DNA from: Conexibacter sp. DBS9H8
Lineage (GTDB): Bacteria; Actinomycetota; Thermoleophilia; Solirubrobacterales; Solirubrobacteraceae
NCBI RefSeq assembly: GCF_023330685.1
Contig: NZ_CP097128.1
Location: 3,410,001-3,474,000 of the forward strand
Reading direction: 5' to 3'
Length of the DNA stretch: 64,000 nt
In this document: positions 36,691-45,459 of the stretch, one piece after another
Layout of the letters: each line of letters opens with the position of its first letter
Numbering within the stretch: position 1 is the first letter of the stretch
Notes under the pieces: model-generated
What the model was told of the DNA's origin: nothing
What the model saw: the letters and a program-made list of their open reading frames with translations, nothing else
The model's database searches: none
Program-made: the position numbers and the translations under genes

Positions 36691-37903
36691 CGCCCCGGCG
36701 CTCCCGCTGCCGGCGCAGCTCCTGACGGGCGAGGGAGAGCTTGTGCACCTCATCGGGCCCGTCGGCGAGACGGAGGGTGCGCAGCATCGCCCAGCCCATC
36801 GCGAGCGGGAAGTCGTCCGAAACTCCGCCGCCGCCGTGCACCTGGATCGCCCGGTCGAGGATCCGCAGACAGATCTCGGGCACCGCGAACTTGATCCCCG
36901 AGATCTCGATCCGGGCGTGCTGGTTGCCGACGGTGTCCATCAGCCACGCGGTCTTCCACACGAGCAGGCGGGCCATCTCCAGCTCGATCCGGGACTCGGC
37001 GATCCAGTCGCGAATGTTCGCGTTCGCCGAGATCGGCTTGCCGAAGGTGAAGCGAGCGTCCGCCCGCGCGCACATCAGCTCGAGCGCCCGTTCGGCGAGG
37101 CCGATCGCGCGCATGCAGTGGTGGATCCGCCCCGGCCCGAGCCGGGCCTGGGCGATCATGAACCCCATCCCCTCCCCGGCGAGGATGTTCGACACCGGGA
37201 CACGGACGTCGGCGAACTCGAGCTCGCCGTGGCCCTCGGTGTCGTGGTAGCCGAACACGGGCAGGCTGCGTTTGACGGTCACCCCGGGCGTGTCGATCGG
37301 CACGAGCACCATCGACTGCTGGGCGTAGGTGGCCGCCTCAGGGTCGGTCTTGCCCATCACGATCAGGATCGCGAGGTTCGGGTGCAACGCGTTGGTCGTC
37401 CACCACTTCCTCCCGTTGATCACGTACTCGTCGCCGTCGCGGACGATCGAGGTGGCGATCTGGGTCGCATCCGAGCTGGCGACGTCCGGCTCGGTCATCG
37501 CGAAGGCGCTGCGGATCTCCCCGTCGAGCAGCGGGATCAGCCAGCGCTGCTTCTGCTCCTCGGTGCCGAACTGCTGGAGCACCTCCATGTTGCCGGTGTC
37601 GGGCGCGTTGCAGTTGCAGATCTCGGCGGCGATCTTCGTGCGGCCCATCACCTCCGCAAGCGGCGCGTACTCGCAGTTGCTCAGCCCGGCGCCGTGCTCG
37701 GCGTCGGGGAGGAACAGGTTCCAGAGCCCGCGCTCGCGGGCCTCGGCCTTGAGCTCCTCGATGATCGGGGCGTGGACGTGAGGGGTGGCGGCGGCCCGGA
37801 CCTGCTCGGCCCAGATCGGCTCGGCGGGGTAGACGCGCTCGTCCATGAACGCCTCGAGGCGGGCGCGGAGCTCGGCGGCGCGGGGGGTCAGTTCGAAGTT
37901 CAC
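36677..37903 (-). CDS. Acyl-CoA dehydrogenase, ACAD10/11-like
   Basis: A 408-residue dehydrogenase: [18 protein letters not shown], a flavin loop typical of the ACAD10/11 branch, [13 protein letters not shown], and [14 protein letters not shown] near the C-terminus. In that branch the enzyme acts on the phosphorylated 4-hydroxyacyl-CoA made by the partner kinase, removing phosphate and producing an enoyl-CoA that enters beta-oxidation. The kinase gene overlaps its stop. The TetR gene reads in the same direction 48 bp upstream. Confidence 0.9.
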   Translation of the reverse strand: MNFELTPRAAELRARLEAFMDERVYPAEPIWAEQVRAAATPHVHAPIIEELKAEARERGLWNLFLPDAEHGAGLSNCEYAPLAEVMGRTKIAAEICNCNAPDTGNMEVLQQFGTEEQKQRWLIPLLDGEIRSAFAMTEPDVASSDATQIATSIVRDGDEYVINGRKWWTTNALHPNLAILIVMGKTDPEAATYAQQSMVLVPIDTPGVTVKRSLPVFGYHDTEGHGELEFADVRVPVSNILAGEGMGFMIAQARLGPGRIHHCMRAIGLAERALELMCARADARFTFGKPISANANIRDWIAESRIELEMARLLVWKTAWLMDTVGNQHARIEISGIKFAVPEICLRILDRAIQVHGGGGVSDDFPLAMGWAMLRTLRLADGPDEVHKLSLARQELRRQRERRGDVSA

Positions 37904-37951
37904 CCCGGGAATGTGACACGCGGCGGGGGGCGATGGCGACGGTCAGTTGTG

Positions 37952-38674
37952 TCAGTCCGCGTCGAGCCGACGCCCCGCGGGCTCGCGGCCGGCCGGTGCG
38001 GGATCCCGGTCCGGCCCGGTGAAGGCCCGGATGATCGGGCCGATGTAGCGCTGCGCGTAGGCGCGTAGCTCGGCCTCGGAGGCGAGCGGGACGACCGAGT
38101 CGGGGGTGAGCACGAGCGAGAGGATCATCCGCGCGAGGATTTCGGAGAGCACCTGCAGCTCGGGCTCGGGAAGGGCGGCCATGGCTCCCGGAGCCGCCGT
38201 CCCGCCCCGGGCGAAGGCGGCGATGAACTCCCGCCCGGTCTCGATCACCGGACCGCCGCCGGTCGTCAACAGCGGAAGGATCAGCTCCGGCTCGGTCCGC
38301 AGCAGCCGCTGGAGCACCGCGTGCTCGCGCAGGCGGAGGATCGTGAAGACGAACCCCTCCACGACGCGCTGCTCGAGTCCGTCGCAGGGGCGGACGGCCG
38401 CGTCGATCTCGGCCATGAACCCGCGCAGCTCGCGCAGCAGCGCCGCCTCGAGCACGCCCTCGCGGCTGGGGAAGTGGCGGTAGATGGTGACCCGCGAGAG
38501 GCCGACCCGGCGGGCGAGCTCATCCACGGTGAACCGCCGCACCCCGAAGTCGGAGATCTGATCGATCGCCGTGGCGAGGATCCGATCGCGCGCCTCCTCG
38601 GTCTTGGTCACCGTGCCGCTCAGCAGCTTGGTCAGCAGCGGCGAGGTCTGACGCGGAGCGGTCGGGGCGGTCAT
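37952..38674 (-). CDS. TetR-family transcriptional regulator
   Basis: A 240-residue regulator with an N-terminal helix-turn-helix (FTVDELARRVGLSRVTIYRHF) and a larger ligand domain. It is divergent from an acyl-CoA dehydrogenase and upstream of the kinase/dehydrogenase pair, so it likely senses an acyl-CoA and controls both. The ATG at 38674 is preferred; a GTG at 38701 adds nine residues. Confidence 0.88.
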   Translation of the reverse strand: MTAPTAPRQTSPLLTKLLSGTVTKTEEARDRILATAIDQISDFGVRRFTVDELARRVGLSRVTIYRHFPSREGVLEAALLRELRGFMAEIDAAVRPCDGLEQRVVEGFVFTILRLREHAVLQRLLRTEPELILPLLTTGGGPVIETGREFIAAFARGGTAAPGAMAALPEPELQVLSEILARMILSLVLTPDSVVPLASEAELRAYAQRYIGPIIRAFTGPDRDPAPAGREPAGRRLDAD

Positions 38675-38707
38675 CGCTGCCTGCGAACCTAGCAGCGCCA
38701 CCGCCCC

Positions 38708-38728
38708 GCGTGTGCCAGCTTTACACGC
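38708..38728. promoter_or_regulatory. Candidate TetR operator
   Basis: gcgtgt and acacgc are inverted arms 9 nt apart, between the divergent TetR and acyl-CoA dehydrogenase starts. A related gtgacacgc lies at 37914-37922, upstream of the kinase/dehydrogenase pair. Confidence 0.4.
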
Positions 38729-38788
38729 TCCGGTACTCTGTCGCAGGTTCCGCCAAACCTAGGACCAACCCGGGAGGATCCGACCCCG

Positions 38789-39964
38789 ATGTCGACCACC
38801 ACACCGCCGCCCGCGACTAAGCGCGCGATCTTCGAGGACGAGCACCACGCCTACCGTGAGAGCTTCGCCACCTTCCTCCAGCGCGAGGTCGTCCCCCACT
38901 ACGAGGAGTATGAGGCGGCCGGCATCGTCCCCCGTGAGCTGTTCACCAAGCTCGCCGAGCACGGCTTCCTCGCGATGGCGGTGCCGACCGAGTACGGCGG
39001 CGAGGGCGTCGATGACATGCGCTTCAACGCGGTCCTCGGCGAGGAGGCGGCCCGCGCGATGGTCGCCAACGCCTTCGCCGGACCCCAGGTCCACACCGAT
39101 CTCTGCCTCCCCTACATCCTCAAGGGCGCCAACGACGAGCAGAAGGCCCGCTGGCTGCCGGCGATCGCCAAGGGCGAGAAGATCCTCGCGATCGCGATGA
39201 CCGAGCCCGGCACCGGCTCGGACCTCGCCGGGATCAAGACCCGGGCGCGGCGCGACGGGGACCACTACGTCGTCAACGGCGCGAAGACGTTCATCACCAA
39301 CGGGATCAACTCCGACCAGGTGATCACCGCGGTCCTCACCGACCCCGACGCCGGCCACGGCGGGATCTCCCTGATCGTGATCGACTCGGACTCCCCCGGC
39401 TTCAGCCGCGGCAAGAAGATCGCCAAGATCGGCCAGCACGCCTCCGACACGGCCGAACTGTTCTTCGACGACTGCATCGTCCCGGCCGAGAACCTGCTCG
39501 GGGATGAGGGAACCGGGTTCTTCCAGATGGTCGACAAGCTCGTGCCCGAGCGGCTCACCCTCGCGATCAGCTCGCTTGCGGGCGCCGAGCGGGCACTCGA
39601 GATCACCCTCGACTACGTCAAGGAGCGCAAGGCGTTCGGGCGGGCGATCGGGAGCTTCCAGAACTCCCGCTTCGTGCTCGCCGAACTGCAGACGAAGCTG
39701 ACCATCACCCGCACCTTCGTCGACTCCCTGATCGACCGCCACACCCGCGGCGAGGTGACCGTCCCCGAGGCGGCGATGGCCAAGTGGTGGACGACCGACC
39801 TCCTCGGCGAGGTGACCGACAAGTGCCTCCAGCTGCACGGGGGCTACGGCTACACGGAGGAGTACCCGATCTCCCGCGCCTGGGTGGACGCGCGCGTGAA
39901 CCGCATCTACGCGGGGACGAACGAGATCATGAAGGAGCTGATCGGCCGCACGATGGGCCTGTAG
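38789..39964 (+). CDS. Acyl-CoA dehydrogenase
   Basis: A 391-residue enzyme of standard length. AIAMTEPGTGSDLAGIKTRA binds flavin, KTFITNGINSD follows, RKAFGRAIGSFQ is the usual dimer/FAD segment, and the catalytic-base region is LQLHGGYGYTEEYPISR, with RIYAGTNEIMKELIGR at the end. It desaturates saturated acyl-CoA and passes electrons to ETF. GGGAGG precedes the ATG by 8 nt. It ends at a strong hairpin. Confidence 0.93.
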   Translation: MSTTTPPPATKRAIFEDEHHAYRESFATFLQREVVPHYEEYEAAGIVPRELFTKLAEHGFLAMAVPTEYGGEGVDDMRFNAVLGEEAARAMVANAFAGPQVHTDLCLPYILKGANDEQKARWLPAIAKGEKILAIAMTEPGTGSDLAGIKTRARRDGDHYVVNGAKTFITNGINSDQVITAVLTDPDAGHGGISLIVIDSDSPGFSRGKKIAKIGQHASDTAELFFDDCIVPAENLLGDEGTGFFQMVDKLVPERLTLAISSLAGAERALEITLDYVKERKAFGRAIGSFQNSRFVLAELQTKLTITRTFVDSLIDRHTRGEVTVPEAAMAKWWTTDLLGEVTDKCLQLHGGYGYTEEYPISRAWVDARVNRIYAGTNEIMKELIGRTMGL

Positions 39965-39976
39965 GACGTCGCCGGC

Positions 39977-40006
39977 CGGGGGCCCGGCTGCCGGGCCGGG
40001 CCCCCG
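39977..40006 (+). terminator. Perfect 12-bp GC hairpin after the acyl-CoA dehydrogenase
   Basis: cgggggcccggc (39977-39988) pairs fully with 39995-40006 over a 6-nt loop, 13 nt after the stop. Confidence 0.7.
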
Positions 40007-40103
40007 CCGAAGCCGCTCCCGGACACGGGTCTTCGCACTGACCGCGCCGGCGGCCTGGTGCCCTCGGGCCGCCGACCCCCGCGCGCTCCCGGGTCGGCCC
40101 CCC

Positions 40104-40141
40104 TTGTCACAGGCACGTAGTCTGTTGTAGCGTTGTCGTAG
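40104..40141 (+). promoter_or_regulatory. Tandem TTGTnACA-n4-CGTAG element, copy A
   Basis: TTGTCACA-n4-CGTAG (40104-40120) repeats 21 bp later as TTGTAGCG-n4-CGTAG (40125-40141), some 55 bp before the first diiron oxygenase. The same composite occurs before the second gene, so it is probably a shared operator or activator site. Confidence 0.6.
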
Positions 40142-40194
40142 GCACCGGCGCCGCCGGCGTCCACGTCAACCGTGTTGAGGAGGAGGTGCTCGTG

Positions 40195-41181
40195 ATGGGC
40201 ACAGTGACCGCACCCCGGAGCGAGCTCTCTGAGGAGTTCCGCCAGATGCTCGAGGTGCTCTCAGAGGGATCGGTGCACATCCACTTCGACCCCTACGAGG
40301 ACATCGACTGGACGGTGGCGACCGATCCGGCCGACCCGCGCTGGGTGCTCGACCCCGAGAACGACCCGCTCGGGGCCCACCCCTGGTATCAGGCCCAGCC
40401 TTTGGACCGGCGGGTCGAGATCGGCCGCGTCCGGTTCATGAACGTCATCCGCACCGGGGCGGTGTTCGAGACCCTGCTCGTGCGGTCGATGATGCATTAC
40501 GTGACGACGCTCGAGAACTTCGACCCGCAGTTCCGCTACTGCCTCCATGAGATGACGGAGGAGTGCAACCACATCCAGATGTTCCAGGAGCTCGTCAACT
40601 CCGTCGGTGACGACGTGCAGGGGCCCCACCGGCACCTCCGTCGCGCCCTTCCGATCATCTCGCTGCTCTTCGGCTACATGCCGACGCTGTTCATGATCAC
40701 CGTTCTCGCCGGAGAGGAGCCGATCGATCATTACCAGAAGGCGGTGATCCGCGCGGACGGAGATGCCCCCGACCTCGTCCGACGAGCGGTGCAGATCCAC
40801 ATCGCCGAGGAGGCCCGCCACATCTCCTTCGCCGACGCGTGGCTGCGCCACACCCTGCCGCGCCAGAACGCGCTCAAGCGCTTCGGCGTGTCGCTGTGGT
40901 TCCCAATCGTGATGCGGATGGGCGCGCTCGAGATCATCGTTCCGCCCTACCGCGAGATGGCCCGGGTCGGGGTGCCCAAGGACGTCTACATCGAGGCGTT
41001 CCTCACCGGCCGGACCGGCCGCCGGCTGATGGCCGGGTACTTCAATGACATGCGCCGCCTCGTCAGCGAGACGGGGCTGATCAACCCCGTCTCCCAGCGG
41101 CTGTGGCAGCGACTGGGGATCTGGGGCGAACCCTCGCGCTACCGCGGCGAGCCCGACCGCCGGGCCGTGCTGCGCGACTGA
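40195..41181 (+). CDS. AurF-type diiron oxygenase, copy 1
   Basis: A 328-residue protein of the p-aminobenzoate N-oxygenase (AurF) diiron family. Iron ligands are visible in EMTEECNHIQMF (ExxH), GEEPIDHYQK and HIAEEARHISFADAW (ExxxH/ExxH), on a four-helix core. AurF and CmlI oxidise aryl amines to nitro groups; many relatives have unknown substrates. AGGAGGAGG at 40178-40186 supports the ATG at 40195 or GTG at 40192. A second paralogue follows, with its own copy of the upstream element. Confidence 0.85.
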   Translation: MGTVTAPRSELSEEFRQMLEVLSEGSVHIHFDPYEDIDWTVATDPADPRWVLDPENDPLGAHPWYQAQPLDRRVEIGRVRFMNVIRTGAVFETLLVRSMMHYVTTLENFDPQFRYCLHEMTEECNHIQMFQELVNSVGDDVQGPHRHLRRALPIISLLFGYMPTLFMITVLAGEEPIDHYQKAVIRADGDAPDLVRRAVQIHIAEEARHISFADAWLRHTLPRQNALKRFGVSLWFPIVMRMGALEIIVPPYREMARVGVPKDVYIEAFLTGRTGRRLMAGYFNDMRRLVSETGLINPVSQRLWQRLGIWGEPSRYRGEPDRRAVLRD

Positions 41182-41183
41182 AC

Positions 41184-41228
41184 CCGGACTCGGTCCGGGC
41201 TCCGCCACCCAGCCCGGACCGAGTCCGG
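41184..41228 (+). terminator. Perfect 18-bp hairpin between the two diiron genes
   Basis: 41184-41201 pairs fully with 41211-41228 over a 9-nt loop, directly after the first gene's stop. It separates the paralogues into two transcripts. Confidence 0.75.
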
Positions 41229-41239
41229 CGTCGCCCAAG

Positions 41240-41278
41240 TTGTCACAGCTCCGTAGATAAGTTGTAACATTTGCGTAG
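41240..41278 (+). promoter_or_regulatory. Tandem TTGTnACA-n4-CGTAG element, copy B
   Basis: TTGTCACA-n4-CGTAG at 41240-41256, then TTGTAACA-n4-CGTAG at 41262-41278 (22-bp period), upstream of the second diiron gene. It matches the element at 40104-40141 in order and spacing. Confidence 0.65.
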
Positions 41279-41331
41279 GCAGCGGTGTACCGACACCGAG
41301 TTGTTGAAGTTCGTCAAAGGAGGAACCGACG

Positions 41332-42330
41332 GTGAGCGCACTGATGGAGCAGCGGGCCGGCCACCTGGCCGAGGACTACCGCGAGATGCTGGAGGTGCTC
41401 TCGGCCGGGTCGGTGCACACCCACTTCGACCCCTACGAGGACATCGACTGGGACGGGCCGGAGCTTGCCGTCGACCGGACCGACCCGCGCTGGGTGCTCG
41501 ACCCCGAGGTCGACCCGCTCGGCGCCCACCCGTGGTACCAGGCCCAGCCGCTGGAGGTGCAGATCGAGATCGGCCGGCGCCGGGTCGCCAACGCGGTGAA
41601 GGTCGGGGCCGCCTTTGAGAGCGTGCTCATCCGCGGTCTCATGCACTACGCGATGACCCTCCCCAACGGGTCACCCGAGTTCCGCTACTGCATGCACGAG
41701 ATGACCGAGGAGTGCAACCACATCCAGATGTTCCAGGAGCTTGTCAACCGGATCGGGGACGACGTGCCCGGCGCGCGGCGCCGGTTCCGGACGCTGATGC
41801 CCGTCATCGGATTCCTCGCCGGCTATCTGCCGCTGCTGCTGATGATCGGGATCCTCGGCGGGGAGGAGCCGATCGACCATTACCAGAAGTCGCTGATGCG
41901 CACCGGACGGTCGCTGCAGCCGACGCTCGCCCGGGCGATGCAGATCCACATCGCCGAGGAGGCGCGCCACATCTCCTTCGCCGACGCGTTCCTGCGCTTC
42001 CACCTGCCGCGCCGCTCGCGGCTGACCCGCGGGGTGTTGACGGTGCTGTTCCCGGTCACCATGGCCGTCCTCGCCGACGAGATCATGCGTCCGAGCTTCT
42101 CCCTGTTCGCCGGGACCGGGATGCCCCGCCGGGTCTACCGGGAGGCGCTGCGCCGCGGAGCCGTCCACGACGCGATCCTCGCCTCCTACTTCGCAGACAT
42201 GCGCCGGCTGTGTGAGGAGACGGGCCTGATGACCCGCACCGGCCGGGCGATGTGGCGGCGCCTGGGGATCTCCGGGGAGCCCTCCCGGTTCCGCGGCGAG
42301 CCCGACCGCACCGCCGAGCTCGTCGCCTGA
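41332..42330 (+). CDS. AurF-type diiron oxygenase, copy 2
   Basis: A 332-residue paralogue of the preceding gene, clearly a tandem duplicate: the opening (FDPYEDIDW, then RWVLDPEVDPLGAHPWYQAQ), EMTEECNHIQMFQELVN, GGEEPIDHYQK and HIAEEARHISFADAF are nearly shared, while the region after about 225 (PFSLF-type loop) differs. All diiron ligands are kept, so both copies should be active, perhaps on different substrates. AAAGGAGG supports the GTG at 41332. The ferredoxin reductase gene follows after 53 nt. Confidence 0.85.
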   Translation: MSALMEQRAGHLAEDYREMLEVLSAGSVHTHFDPYEDIDWDGPELAVDRTDPRWVLDPEVDPLGAHPWYQAQPLEVQIEIGRRRVANAVKVGAAFESVLIRGLMHYAMTLPNGSPEFRYCMHEMTEECNHIQMFQELVNRIGDDVPGARRRFRTLMPVIGFLAGYLPLLLMIGILGGEEPIDHYQKSLMRTGRSLQPTLARAMQIHIAEEARHISFADAFLRFHLPRRSRLTRGVLTVLFPVTMAVLADEIMRPSFSLFAGTGMPRRVYREALRRGAVHDAILASYFADMRRLCEETGLMTRTGRAMWRRLGISGEPSRFRGEPDRTAELVA

Positions 42331-42383
42331 GCGGCGCGGGGCGCACCCCTCTCCCCCAGACGCCCGACGCCCGACGCCCGACG

Positions 42384-43916
42384 ATGCCCCACGTCATCAC
42401 CCAGTCCTGCTGCAGTGACGCCTCCTGCACGTATGCCTGTCCGGTCAACTGCATCCAGCCGACCCCGGATGACCCGGACTTCCTCACCGCGGAGATGCTC
42501 TGTGTCGACCCGACGACCTGCGTTGACTGCGGCGCCTGCGTCAGCGCCTGTCCGGTGGAGGCGATCAAACCTGAACGGGCCCTCACGGAAGCGGAGATCC
42601 CGTTCCTGGAGATCAACCGGCTCTACCACGTCCGCCGGGCCCAAGCCGGGGTCGTCGACCGGCCGCTGCTCGCCCGCCCGCCCGCCCGCCTGCAGGTGCG
42701 CGCCAGCGCCCCGCCGCCGAGCGTCGCGGTCGTCGGCTCGGGGCCGGCCGGGCTGTATGCGGCGGATGAGATCCTCACCGTCCCGGGGGCCCGGGTGACC
42801 GTGTTCGAGCGGCTCTCGGAACCCTATGGGCTCGCCCGCTTCGGGGTCGCCCCCGACCACCGGCGTACCCGGCGGATCTCCACCCAGTTCGCCCAGATCC
42901 GCCGCTCCCGCGGGCTCTCCTTCGAGCTCGGAGTTGACGTCGGCACCGACGTCACCCGGGATGAGCTGCTCGGGCGCTTTGACGCGGTCATCTACGCGGT
43001 CGGGGCGGCGGCGGATCGCCCGCTCACCCTTCCGGGCGCCGACCTCCTCGGGGTGAGCTCGGCGACGCGGTTGGTCGCCTTCTACAACGGTCACCCCGAC
43101 GCCGGCGACGCCACCTTCGATCTCTCGGGCCCGCGCGCGGTGGTGATCGGCAACGGGAACGTCGGCCTCGACGTCGCCCGGATCCTCACGACCGAGCCGG
43201 ACCGGCTCGCCGAGACCGACATCGCCCCGGCGGCGCTCGCGGCGCTGGCCGCGAGTGAGTTGGAGGAGGTGATCGTCACGAGCCGGCGCGGTCCGGAGGC
43301 GGCGGCCTTCACTCTGCCCGAGCTGCTCGGGCTCGCCAGCGCCCCGGGCGTCGAGCTGTGCCTCGATCCGGACGTTGACGTGGCGGGGACGAAGCTCGAG
43401 TGGCTCGAGCGCCTGCCCGCGGCGGTCCGGGCCGGGCGCCGCCGGGTGCGCCTGCGCTTCGGGCTCACGCCCGAGCGGTTCCTCGCCGGGCCCGAGGGTG
43501 GCCCTCACCTCGGTGCTGTCGTCTTCTCGACCCCGGACGGGGTGACCGAGACGGTCCCGGCCCGGCTTGCGCTCACGTCGATCGGCTACCGCGCCGTGCC
43601 GGTGCCCGGGCTGCCCTTTGACCCCGAATCCCACACGGTCCCCCACGCCGCCGGGCGGGTGATCGACCCGACGACCGGCGCGCCGCTGCCCGGCACCTAC
43701 GTCACCGGTTGGATCAAGCGCGGACCGAGCGGGTTCCTCGGAACGAACCGCTCCGACGCCCAGGAGACGGTCCGCTCGCTGATCGAGGACCACAACGCCG
43801 GCCGGCTCGGCGGACGGCAGCCGGGGGGCAGCACCGGCGTCCCGGTCGCCCCGAACGGAGATAATCGAGAGAGGGCGCCGATGTCGGCGCCGGTGAGGAG
43901 CTCAAGGCATGCGTGA
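42384..43916 (+). CDS. Ferredoxin-NADP(+) reductase fused to a 7Fe ferredoxin (FprB-like)
   Basis: A 510-residue fusion. Residues 1-65 are a ferredoxin with CCSDASCTYACPVNC and CVDCGACVSACPVEA, ligands for two clusters. The rest is an adrenodoxin-reductase-type flavoprotein: SVAVVGSGPAGLYAADE (FAD), VVIGNGNVGLDVARIL (NADP) and TYVTGWIKRGPSGFLGTN. Mycobacterial FprB has this architecture. It would supply electrons to the diiron oxygenases. Three copies of cgacgcc precede the ATG. The next gene overlaps by 8 nt. Confidence 0.9.
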   Translation: MPHVITQSCCSDASCTYACPVNCIQPTPDDPDFLTAEMLCVDPTTCVDCGACVSACPVEAIKPERALTEAEIPFLEINRLYHVRRAQAGVVDRPLLARPPARLQVRASAPPPSVAVVGSGPAGLYAADEILTVPGARVTVFERLSEPYGLARFGVAPDHRRTRRISTQFAQIRRSRGLSFELGVDVGTDVTRDELLGRFDAVIYAVGAAADRPLTLPGADLLGVSSATRLVAFYNGHPDAGDATFDLSGPRAVVIGNGNVGLDVARILTTEPDRLAETDIAPAALAALAASELEEVIVTSRRGPEAAAFTLPELLGLASAPGVELCLDPDVDVAGTKLEWLERLPAAVRAGRRRVRLRFGLTPERFLAGPEGGPHLGAVVFSTPDGVTETVPARLALTSIGYRAVPVPGLPFDPESHTVPHAAGRVIDPTTGAPLPGTYVTGWIKRGPSGFLGTNRSDAQETVRSLIEDHNAGRLGGRQPGGSTGVPVAPNGDNRERAPMSAPVRSSRHA

Positions 43917-45396
43917 TGTGACCCCACCCGCCCACGTCGACGTGCTGATCGTCGGTGCCGGGATCTCCGGCATCGGCTGTGGCTGTCACCTGCGCCGGGA
44001 GGCGCCGGAGAAGACGTTTGCCATCCTCGAGTCCCGGGACGGCATCGGCGGCACCTGGGACCTGTTTCGCTACCCGGGCATCCGCTCGGACTCGGACCTG
44101 CAGACCTTCGGCTATCAGTTCAAGCCGTGGACCCGGGAGCGGGTGATCGCCCCCGCCGATGAGATCCTCGACTACCTGCGCGAGACGGTCGCCGAGTACA
44201 ACCTCAGCGAGGAGATGCACTTCGGCTACCAGGTGCTGGGCGCGAACTTCGACAGCGACCGGGCCCGCTGGACCGTCCAGGTCCGCCACCGCGACGGGGA
44301 GGAGCTCGAGCTCACCTGCTCGGTTCTCTTCGCCGCCACCGGCTACTACAACTACGAGCAGGGCTACCTCCCGCCGTTCCCCGGCGTCGAGGAGTTCGCC
44401 GGCACGCTCGTGCACCCCCAGCACTGGCCCGAGGACCTCGATTATGCGGGCAAGCGCGTCGTCGTGATCGGCTCGGGGGCGACCGCGGTCACCCTCGTCC
44501 CGGCGATGGCCAAGACCGCCGCGCACGTGACGATGCTCCAGCGCTCGCCGACGTATGTGATCAGCCTGCCGAGTGAGGACCCGATCATCGCCGGGCTCAA
44601 ACGGGTGATGTCCGAGCAGCGCGCCTTCCGGATCGCCCGGGCGCTCAACATCAAACGCCAGGCGATCTTCTACACCCTCTGCCAGCGCCAGCCCGCGCTG
44701 ATGCGCACGATCATCCGCGCCCAGACGAAGGCCCAGCTGCCCAAGCACTATCCCGTCGACGTCCACTTCAAGCCGCGGTACAACCCGTGGGATGAGCGGC
44801 TCTGCGTCGTCCCCGACGGCGACCTGTTCCGGGCGCTGCGCCACGGCGACGCATCGATCGTCACCGACCAGATCGACACCTTCACCCCGGACGGAATCCG
44901 CCTCAGGTCCGGCTCGCTGCTGCCTGCTGACATCGTCGTCGCCGCCACCGGCCTCAACGTGTTCCTGTTCGGCGGCGTCAGCCTCAGCGTCGACGGCACC
45001 CCCGTCGACCCCGCCGACACGGTCGCCTACAGGGCGATGCTGCTGAGCAACATCCCGAATTTCGCCTTCTCGATCGGGTACACGAACGCGTCCTGGACCC
45101 TCAAGGTCGACCTCGTCTGTGAGCACCTCTGCCGCCTCCTCCACCACCTCGACGCGACCGGCACCGACACCTTCACCCCGGTCCCGGATCGCCCCCTGCA
45201 GTTGCGCCCCCTGCTCGACTTCCAGGCCGGCTACGTCCAGCGCGGCGTCGCCCAGTTCCCCAAGCAGGGCAGCGAGGAGCCGTGGACGATCGCGATGAGC
45301 TACGCGGCGGACCGCAGGCGGTTGATCGACACGCCGGTGACCGATCCGGCGCTGCGGTTCGGCCGAGCGGCAACTCCGGCCGAAGTCGTGTCATAG
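43909..45396 (+). CDS. Flavin monooxygenase, Baeyer-Villiger type
   Basis: A 495-residue FAD/NADPH monooxygenase: VLIVGAGISGIGCG (FAD), the BVMO fingerprint FAGTLVHPQHWPED (FxGxxxHxxxWP) and VVVIGSGATAVTLVP (NADP). It resembles EthA-like enzymes that turn ketones into esters or oxidise sulfur. The start overlaps the ferredoxin reductase gene, so it shares that transcript with the second diiron oxygenase. Substrate unknown. Confidence 0.9.
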   Translation: MRDVTPPAHVDVLIVGAGISGIGCGCHLRREAPEKTFAILESRDGIGGTWDLFRYPGIRSDSDLQTFGYQFKPWTRERVIAPADEILDYLRETVAEYNLSEEMHFGYQVLGANFDSDRARWTVQVRHRDGEELELTCSVLFAATGYYNYEQGYLPPFPGVEEFAGTLVHPQHWPEDLDYAGKRVVVIGSGATAVTLVPAMAKTAAHVTMLQRSPTYVISLPSEDPIIAGLKRVMSEQRAFRIARALNIKRQAIFYTLCQRQPALMRTIIRAQTKAQLPKHYPVDVHFKPRYNPWDERLCVVPDGDLFRALRHGDASIVTDQIDTFTPDGIRLRSGSLLPADIVVAATGLNVFLFGGVSLSVDGTPVDPADTVAYRAMLLSNIPNFAFSIGYTNASWTLKVDLVCEHLCRLLHHLDATGTDTFTPVPDRPLQLRPLLDFQAGYVQRGVAQFPKQGSEEPWTIAMSYAADRRRLIDTPVTDPALRFGRAATPAEVVS

Positions 45397-45459
45397 CGCT
45401 TCCGGCCGCCTGCGATGGCTGACTCCGGTGAGCGGGAGCTACGCGCCGGGCACCGCCCT

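Noticed and set aside
42186..43793. 535-residue minus-strand open frame over the ferredoxin reductase
   Set aside because: Antisense shadow; the plus strand carries cysteine and nucleotide-binding motifs.
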